From contig CADCXC010000004.1 of assembly GCA_902806595.1 (NCBI GenBank), positions 1,488,001 to 1,552,000 of the forward strand: DNA of 64,000 bases. Direction: 5' to 3'. This DNA comes from Pyrenopolyporus hunteri. Lineage: Eukaryota > Ascomycota > Sordariomycetes > Xylariales > Hypoxylaceae. Below, piece after piece: positions 62,784-64,000 of the stretch. The notes beneath the pieces are model-generated. The model searched no databases and was not told the origin of the DNA. It saw only the letters and a program-made list of their open reading frames with translations. The first letter of the stretch is position 1, and each line of letters begins with the position of its first letter. A program made the position numbers and the translations under genes.

Positions 62784-64000
62784 AGTGAGTACCTAAGGGC
62801 TAAGTAGAGTAAGTAGGATAGGTTAGGTAGACAGTGGTAAACCCTCTCTTCTCCCATCCATCCATCCTCCCTCCCTCCCTTCGTGTTCGCGCGTCGCGTG
62901 GCACCAAATCGGCCAACCGACATCTGGCCCGCTGGCGCGGGTTCCCAGGTCGTCGGTAACCGTTGAGTTTGCAGGATCCCACAGCGCAGGTAACTTATCA
63001 TATCGAATTTACCCCGTTCCCAGGTTAGTCCCCAGGTCCCTAAGCTACCTAGCTCGAGGGGTTTCCCTGCGGCAACCCCATCCAATAATCTCTGCTTACG
63101 GCCGTTTGACAGGCCGCATCGGATCTCTGCGCAGGAACGTACCAACGACGCGGGATCGAAAGGGGGCCAGGAGGATGGGGAGTACTTGGGCGGGTGCTCG
63201 CTTGCCTGGGATCGGAAAATTTCTCCTTTTCTCTTGATGCTGGTCCTTATCGTCTTCCCTGCGACTTGCCGGGTAGGAGAAAAGAATTAGGCGAGTTGTC
63301 TCGGGTCAAGACCTGGCATGACATGACAATTCTGGTACGTGGATAATAGATAGGTGAGTTAGGTACGTTACCATGTAATCCCTGTCCCGATGACGAAGTC
63401 ATGCTTTTCCTGGCCACCGTGCCGGGAATTAGTGACATATACCATCTCAGAGGTTTGGGCACCTTTTTTAGAATACACATTTCTTTGCACTGGCACCAAG
63501 TCCCAAGGCTCAGTTAAGCCCGGCGTTTCGACCGAGGAGATTACAGGTATGACCCCAACTGAAGTCATGCGGTAGGCTATACCCTCTCTGCGTGCCACAC
63601 AAAACACATTGAGGTTAAGACATGCAAGTATTACCGAGTCCTCTGCCCGTCTGGATGCCCATCTGTCTCTCCGCGTTTATCTTCCGACGGACGGGACCCC
63701 ATTGCCCTTGGCGGGAGAAACTGCAGGTAACCGACCTACCATCTCCGCGGTACGTAATGAGATATACGCTGCGATGGAGCCAGAGACATGGGAACTGAGA
63801 CTTGGCGGGAGTTAGAGACGGGTACTCTTCTGGGACGAGCTAGATACCAGTACGAAACATCTTGTCTCACACGGGCATATAATCCCGTGCGCCCCAACTT
63901 TGGGGATAGAACGTCGAGAATGTTTGTGCTAGCCATCTACTCGCTTCTTCCGGCGAAGGGGCTATGTCGTGCGAGGTGGCACAGCGATCTGGTAGCCCTG

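Overview
The window is nuclear DNA of a filamentous ascomycete (Pezizomycotina, most likely Sordariomycetes). The evidence is short introns of about 47-100 nt with GTRNGT donors, CTAAC/CTGAC branch sites and YAG acceptors, fungus-specific families (Zn2Cys6 regulators, Rpo41, Atp25, Nma111, Arc1) and CT-rich tracts before start codons. Clusters of TAGGTACCTA-type words, known from intergenic DNA of several Sordariomycete lineages, are scattered between the genes. The species cannot be named from this.

Eleven protein genes can be built with consistent reading frames. From left to right: ATP25 (-, cut by the left edge) head-to-head with RPO41 (+), both for mitochondrial gene expression; a small secreted 12-cysteine protein (+) that converges on ARC1 (-); ARC1 head-to-head with VMA16 (+); a 7.3-kb gap; a Zn2Cys6 regulator (+) whose zinc cluster is split over three exons; a 5.9-kb gap; a GPI-anchored Cys-rich surface protein (+); a degenerate interstitial telomere-like array; NMA111 (-); a small Myb/SANT-like protein (+) that converges on MLH1 (-); a 4.7-kb gap; and a Zn2Cys6 regulator with a PAS-like region (-), whose zinc cluster needs an 8-nt micro-exon followed by a 650-nt intron. 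The last 16 kb holds no gene I can support, only simple repeats, TAGGTACCTA clusters and weak coding-like fragments.

The genes do not form one pathway or a biosynthetic cluster. They are mostly conserved housekeeping loci (mitochondrial transcription and ATP synthase biogenesis, tRNA charging, V-ATPase, nuclear HtrA protease, mismatch repair) mixed with two transcription regulators and two surface or secreted Cys-rich proteins, separated by gene-poor, repeat-flecked DNA. I saw no tRNA, rRNA, CRISPR array, intact transposon or defence system. The most unusual signals are in gene structure: the 8-nt micro-exon, a GC-AG intron in MLH1, a presequence-like in-frame extension upstream of NMA111, and the shared ATP25/RPO41 promoter. 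All exon models were made by hand from splice consensus, frame arithmetic and family knowledge; none was tested against transcripts.
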